Source: Prevotellaceae bacterium | Lineage (GTDB): Bacteria > Bacteroidota > Bacteroidia > Bacteroidales > UBA932 | Length of the DNA stretch: 17,691 bases | Reading direction: 5' to 3' | Assembly (NCBI GenBank): GCA_031257455.1 | Contig: JAIROQ010000132.1 | Coordinates: 1-17,691, forward strand | Part shown: positions 14,580 to 17,691 of the stretch, piece by piece | Layout: each line of letters begins with the position of its first letter | How positions within the stretch are numbered: the stretch's first letter is position 1 | The notes under the pieces: generated by a model | What the model saw: the letters and a program-made list of their open reading frames with translations, nothing else | The model's database searches: none | Told to the model about the DNA's origin: nothing | Made by a program: the position numbers and the translations under genes

Positions 14580-15260
14580 TTAATAGGGTATAAATTTATA
14601 TCCGACCCCTTTTATAGTTCTGATATGTTTATCGCCTAATTTTTCACGCAGTTTTCGAATGTGTACGTCAATGGTACGTTCGCCAACCACAATCTCGTTG
14701 CCCCAAACCGCTGTATAAATTTCTTCACGTAAAAATACTTTTTCGGGTTTTGAATAGAGCAATGTTAACAGTTCAAATTCTTTCTTTGGCAACAATACTT
14801 CATGCCCGTCCTGATATACGACGAACCGTTCGCGGTCAATAGTGATAGACGGAATAGGCGTATGCGTGCCGTCATTATTTGCGGAGCTATGTCGTTTCAA
14901 TAACGCATTGATACGGCTAACCAACACTTTCGGACGAATGGGTTTGGTTATATAGTCATCTCCGCCGGCGTCAAATCCGGCGATTTGCGAGTAATCTTCC
15001 CCGCGTGCCGTAAGAAAGGCAATGATTGTATTCTTCAATGCATCGTATTTGCGTAATTCTTCGCAGGTGGCAATGCCGTCCATATTCGGCATCATCACGT
15101 CCAGCAAGATTAGGTGAGGCGTTACTTCTAAGGCTTTTTCCACGCCTTGTTTACCGTCAGTGGCCGTGTACACTTCAAAATTTTCTTTACGCAACGTGTA
15201 AGAAAGAAAGTCCAGAATGTCGTTTTCGTCATCAACCAAAAGTATTTTATAAGCTTTCAT
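14580..15260 (-). CDS. OmpR/PhoB-family response regulator
   Basis: The 226-residue protein has a receiver domain (1-125) with the acidic pair Asp10/Asp11, the phosphorylated Asp54 in LLDVMMP, Thr84 in FLTARG and Lys106 in ITKPI. A C-terminal winged helix follows (about 135-226) with LLPKKEFELLTLLYSKP, GERTIDVHIRKLREKLG (recognition helix) and IRTIKGVGYKFIPY. It should bind DNA as a dimer after phosphorylation. No histidine kinase lies in the window, so the partner is elsewhere. The gene diverges from the DUF2156-GNAT pair over promoters that overlap, and ends in a strong terminator, so it is transcribed alone. Which of the several Bacteroidales PhoB-like regulators it is cannot be told from motifs. 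Confidence 0.93.
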   Translation of the reverse strand: MKAYKILLVDDENDILDFLSYTLRKENFEVYTATDGKQGVEKALEVTPHLILLDVMMPNMDGIATCEELRKYDALKNTIIAFLTARGEDYSQIAGFDAGGDDYITKPIRPKVLVSRINALLKRHSSANNDGTHTPIPSITIDRERFVVYQDGHEVLLPKKEFELLTLLYSKPEKVFLREEIYTAVWGNEIVVGERTIDVHIRKLREKLGDKHIRTIKGVGYKFIPY

Positions 15261-15307
15261 AAGGAGTTTGGTTAAAAAAATTATATAAATTACAACTTCT
15301 TTTTTTG

Positions 15308-15315
15308 TATCTTTG
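15308..15315 (+). promoter_or_regulatory. -7 box for the DUF2156-GNAT operon
   Basis: TATCTTTG on the plus strand fits TAnnTTTG; transcription would start near 15322, about 47 nt before the start codon. No good -33 box is visible. It is 6 bp from, and inverted to, the -7 box of the response regulator gene. Confidence 0.55.
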
Positions 15316-15321
15316 TTAGGT

Positions 15322-15329
15322 CAAAGGTA
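15322..15329 (-). promoter_or_regulatory. -7 box for the response regulator gene
   Basis: TACCTTTG on the minus strand fits TAnnTTTG and is the same as the -7 boxes at 6110 and 17572. Transcription would start near 15315, inside the opposing -7 box, giving a leader of about 55 nt. No good -33 box is visible. Confidence 0.55.
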
Positions 15330-15368
15330 CAATTTTTTTTGTAAAGTTAGTTATTTTTAAAAAAATAT

Positions 15369-16262
15369 ATGATAAACTTTCAGGCAGTAACTTTTGCCGA
15401 TAGGGAAAAAATAAATGACATATTAAAATTGTCTGATTTCCGTGCTGCGGAATATTCTTTTGCAAATATTTTTAATTGGTCAAAGGCGTTTAACAATGAG
15501 ATTGCTTTTTTCGGGGATTTTTTATTGTGTCGTGGCGGTACGGAGCGGAAAAGCTACCTTTATCCGGCGGGCGCCGGCGACTTGAAAGCAGCCATAACAG
15601 CCATGATGGATGATGCGGCCATGTTGGGACAACCCTTTGTATTACGCGCCATGCAAGCGGAAGGAAAGCAATTGTTGGAACAGTTATTTCCCGGACGTTT
15701 TCACTTTACTGTGTTGCGGAATGCTTTTGATTATATTTATCATTCCGAAGATTTGATAAGTTTATCGGGAAAAAAATTCCAACCCAAACGTAATTTAATT
15801 TCACGGTTCAATAAGAATTTCGAGTGGCATTACGAAGCTATTACTGCCGGGAATTTACAGGAGTGTGTGCAGATGAATGACGAATGGTGTCATATATATG
15901 CCTGCCACGAAAATTCTTCGTTGCAAGCGGAAACTTGTGCCGTGCGCCGTGCATTAAATTATTTTCCTGACGAAATGTTGGTTGGCGGCTTGCTGCGCGT
16001 GGACGGGAAAGTGATAGCCTACACTGTTGGCGAGCAAATAAATTCCGATACATTTATTGTACATATTGAAAAGGCTTTTGGCGAAAAGTTTCCGGGAGCT
16101 TACCAGGTCATTAACCGGGAATTTGCCGAACGGCATGCGGCGCATTTAAAATACATCAACCGGGAAGACGACACCGGAGACGAAGGATTGCGTAAGGCGA
16201 AGCTATCGTACCGGCCGGCATTTATGATTGACAAATACAGCGCAGAACTTATTGCCACATGA
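15369..16262 (+). CDS. DUF2156 (LPG synthetase C-terminal-like) protein
   Basis: This 297-residue protein matches the DUF2156 family (COG4866), which has the tandem GNAT-like fold of the soluble domain of phosphatidylglycerol lysyltransferases (MprF). Unlike MprF it has no membrane segments, so its acceptor is unknown. Recognisable segments are the N-terminal FANIFNWSKAFNNEIAFFGDFLLCRG, the middle GKKFQPKRNLISRFNKNF (the K-x-x-R-N-x-I-N/S-x-F pattern of the family, about 136-153) and the C-terminal FIVHIEKAF, GAYQVINREFAE, YINREDDTGDEGLRKAKLSYRPAFMI. It starts with ATG 54 nt after a -7 box. The stop overlaps the next start by 4 bp (ATGA), so the two are translationally coupled. Confidence 0.85.
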   Translation: MINFQAVTFADREKINDILKLSDFRAAEYSFANIFNWSKAFNNEIAFFGDFLLCRGGTERKSYLYPAGAGDLKAAITAMMDDAAMLGQPFVLRAMQAEGKQLLEQLFPGRFHFTVLRNAFDYIYHSEDLISLSGKKFQPKRNLISRFNKNFEWHYEAITAGNLQECVQMNDEWCHIYACHENSSLQAETCAVRRALNYFPDEMLVGGLLRVDGKVIAYTVGEQINSDTFIVHIEKAFGEKFPGAYQVINREFAERHAAHLKYINREDDTGDEGLRKAKLSYRPAFMIDKYSAELIAT

Positions 16263-17104
16263 TAGAAGAATTGAAAAATATTTGGCGTACGTGTTTTAAT
16301 GATGCAGACAGGTATATCGATTTGTATTTTTCCGAACGCTACCGTCCTGAAAATACATTGGTGTATTGCAAAGCGGGTAGGGGAGTGGCAATGATGACGC
16401 TGTTACCCGCAGCGGTGGTTACGCCGCACAAAGAATTTCCGGCGCGTTATGTGTATGCGGTGGCTACATTGCCGGAGTTTAGAAATAAAGGATTCTCTTT
16501 TGCGCTGGCGCAGCAAGCCGATGAACAGGCGATGGCAGAAAAATGCGCTTTGGAAATAGTTGTACCCGCTACGCCGGAGTTGTTTCCTTTCTATGCACGG
16601 CAAGGTTTTTCAACGGTTTTTTATAGTCGTGTGGTCAAATTTTCTGCGGAGGAAATTGCGCCGGCAGAGGCGCTGGAAGGAGTGCCACTTCAGGATGCAG
16701 AAACATTTTTTAATTTGCGGGAACGTTATTTTGCGCCGGGCGGTTTTTTTGTCCGTTGGGATAGTGCGGCATTGCAGTACATATTAAAAGAAAGCCGTCT
16801 GTTGCAAGGAGACGTTTATTATTTTTCCCAAAACGATGACGAAGGATATATAGTAGTAGAACCGAAAGGCGACTCTCTCCTGCTAAAAGAAATTGCTTTA
16901 ACGCCGGCTTTGACGCCGGCAGCTTTGTATTTCCTGAAACAACGATATGCGCATTGCCGCTGTTTCATTTGTCGTCTGGCAGTGGATAGCCCTTTATGGG
17001 TAAAGCAGGGAAGCACTGTGCCGCTGGCCATGTTGAAATGGCTAATTCCTCCGCCGGCAACGGTTTCCACTGTCCATGCGTATGTAAATCTACTGAAAGA
17101 TTAG
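16259..17104 (+). CDS. GNAT-family N-acetyltransferase
   Basis: The 281-residue protein has the acetyl-CoA-binding motif A in YVYAVATLPEFRNKGFSFALAQQ (about 64-86 in two parts, with Arg75-Asn-Lys-Gly-Phe-Ser as the pyrophosphate loop). It continues with EIVVPATPELFPFYARQGFS (98-118), the classic strand 5/helix 4 region. The length and C-terminal extension suggest the two-domain Eis/Acetyltransf_9 type. The substrate is unknown. It is translated together with the DUF2156 protein (4-bp overlap), which has a related fold; this pairing suggests a joint acyl- or aminoacyl-transfer task, but that is inference. A perfect terminator follows 18 bp after the stop. Confidence 0.85.
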   Translation: MIEELKNIWRTCFNDADRYIDLYFSERYRPENTLVYCKAGRGVAMMTLLPAAVVTPHKEFPARYVYAVATLPEFRNKGFSFALAQQADEQAMAEKCALEIVVPATPELFPFYARQGFSTVFYSRVVKFSAEEIAPAEALEGVPLQDAETFFNLRERYFAPGGFFVRWDSAALQYILKESRLLQGDVYYFSQNDDEGYIVVEPKGDSLLLKEIALTPALTPAALYFLKQRYAHCRCFICRLAVDSPLWVKQGSTVPLAMLKWLIPPPATVSTVHAYVNLLKD

Positions 17105-17122
17105 TTGCTTTGATAGCAGTAC

Positions 17123-17159
17123 AAAAAAAATTCGTTTGATATTCAAACGAATTTTTTTT
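17123..17159. terminator. perfect bidirectional intrinsic terminator
   Basis: AAAAAAAATTCGTTTGA pairs fully with TCAAACGAATTTTTTTT around a TAT loop: a 17-bp perfect stem with the A- and T-runs built in. It lies between the convergent GNAT gene (plus) and RRM gene (minus) and can serve both. Confidence 0.92.
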
Positions 17160-17179
17160 CAAATTAGCAGTAATTTCAC

Positions 17180-17201
17180 TTATATATTAAAGAATATATA
17201 A
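17180..17201. other. AT-only hairpin downstream of the RRM gene
   Basis: TTATATATT and AATATATAA (17180-17188/17193-17201) form a 9-bp stem with loop AAAG, between the RRM stop codon and the bidirectional terminator. A weaker CGGCT/AGCCG stem is at 17219-17233. They may shape or protect the 3' end of the RRM mRNA. Confidence 0.4.
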
Positions 17202-17240
17202 TTTCGTGTGTAAGTATCCGGCTTTCCCAGCCGCCTACTG

Positions 17241-17504
17241 TTAATAACTGCGGTCGCGTTCCACCCTGTCACGTGCCACCGATACATTGACCGTGCGACC
17301 GAGCTGTTCACTGCCGTTGAGGGCAGCGATAGCCTTGTTGCCATCCGCATCGTTGGGCATTTCCACGAACCCATAACCTTTGGAGCGACGAGTACCGCGT
17401 TCAGTGATAATTTTGGCTGACGATACTTCACCGTAAGCCGAGAAAACTTGTTTCAAGTCTTCATCTGTGGCCTTAAAACTTAAGCCGGAAATAAAAATGT
17501 TCAT
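17241..17504 (-). CDS. small RRM-domain RNA-binding protein
   Basis: The 87-residue protein is a single RNA recognition motif: RNP2 as IFISGL (3-8) and RNP1 as KGYGFVEM (42-49), with the aromatic residues that stack on RNA bases (Phe4, Tyr44, Phe46), followed by a short basic/acidic tail RDRVERDRSY. Bacteroidetes and cyanobacteria carry several such proteins; in Bacteroides they have been tied to post-transcriptional control, including of polysaccharide use genes. It is a monocistronic gene with a full promoter 68-98 bp upstream and a leader of about 60 nt that contains a hairpin. It converges with the GNAT gene on a shared terminator. Confidence 0.95.
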   Translation of the reverse strand: MNIFISGLSFKATDEDLKQVFSAYGEVSSAKIITERGTRRSKGYGFVEMPNDADGNKAIAALNGSEQLGRTVNVSVARDRVERDRSY

Positions 17505-17540
17505 AGAACAAAAATAAAATTAATAAAAATTGAACTGCTA

Positions 17541-17562
17541 TTTCTTATATAAAAATAAGAAA
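17541..17562 (-). promoter_or_regulatory. hairpin in the 5' leader of the RRM gene
   Basis: TTTCTTAT and ATAAGAAA (17541-17548/17555-17562) form an 8-bp stem with a 6-nt loop directly after the predicted transcription start (about 17565). The rest of the leader up to the ATG is unstructured and U-rich. Possible uses are mRNA stability, temperature response or binding by the RRM protein itself. Confidence 0.4.
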
Positions 17563-17571
17563 ATAACACTG

Positions 17572-17602
17572 CAAAGGTACTCAAATAAATGATAATTCCA
17601 AA
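17572..17602 (-). promoter_or_regulatory. promoter of the RRM gene
   Basis: On the minus strand TTTG (17599-17602), a 19-nt spacer and TACCTTTG (17572-17579) form a full Bacteroidetes promoter, with start predicted near 17565. Confidence 0.75.
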
Positions 17603-17644
17603 TTTTTTATTTTTTTGGAGAGGTAGATACGTTCAAATAGTAAA

Positions 17645-17686
17645 CGCAATGGAAATTTGAAGATTTAAAAATTTAAAGATTTGAGG
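17645..17686. repeat. AT-rich microrepeat tract at the window end
   Basis: Degenerate units of the type GAAATTT, GAAGATTT, AAAAATTT, AAAGATTT follow one another, similar in style to the mosaics at 3150, 4988 and 6558. No hairpin core is seen before the window ends. Confidence 0.5.
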
Positions 17687-17691
17687 GCTCG

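Noticed and set aside
17180..17431. 83-residue minus-strand ORF overlapping the RRM gene
   Set aside because: It is in another frame of the RRM gene and has no family features.

Overview
The window looks like chromosome from a member of the Bacteroidetes, probably Bacteroidales. The grounds are Bacteroidetes-type -7 boxes (TAnnTTTG, several with a TTTG/TTG about 18-20 nt upstream) in front of many genes, scarce Shine-Dalgarno sequences, the cluster DUF177-rpmF-plsX-fabH, a small RRM protein, a TamB of about 1500 residues and a C69 dipeptidase. Coding DNA has medium GC, intergenic DNA is very AT-rich, and one gene (13175-14368) is clearly AT-richer than its neighbours. I do not assign a genus.

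Left part (1-7789), all on the minus strand. The operon DUF177 - rpmF - plsX - fabH (2698 to 46) has a recognisable promoter and is followed 2 bp after the fabH stop by a tRNA-Arg(CCU) cut off by the window edge. Upstream are folB, a secreted C69 dipeptidase, an unrecognised 222-residue protein, and lpxB (lipid A disaccharide synthase). Between them lie unusual intergenic mosaics: 7-9 bp tandem microrepeats joined to a small hairpin core (TGCG-N5-CGCA, four copies). Several stop codons lie in or at the edge of these tracts. In front of the 222-residue gene are a ten-copy 21-bp tandem repeat, open on both strands, and a 528-bp gene-free stretch with three long-loop inverted repeats.

Middle (7790-13137), plus strand: tamB (outer-membrane biogenesis), which seems to lack an ATG start, then a YgjP-like zinc metallopeptidase 12 bp downstream.

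Right part (13138-17691): an AT-rich AAA_14/DUF4143 ATPase gene (minus, likely acquired); an OmpR/PhoB-type response regulator without a neighbouring kinase (minus, strong terminator); divergent from it, a coupled pair DUF2156 + GNAT acetyltransferase (plus); a perfect bidirectional terminator; and an RRM RNA-binding protein (minus) with its own promoter and a leader hairpin.

The known genes serve envelope and lipid supply (PlsX/FabH for phospholipid and fatty acid synthesis, LpxB for lipid A, TamB for envelope assembly), translation (L32, tRNA-Arg) and folate synthesis. I see no phage, CRISPR, transposase or obvious defence locus. The least explained parts are the hairpin/microrepeat mosaics, the 21-bp repeat array with its adjoining unknown protein, and the structured gene-free stretch.
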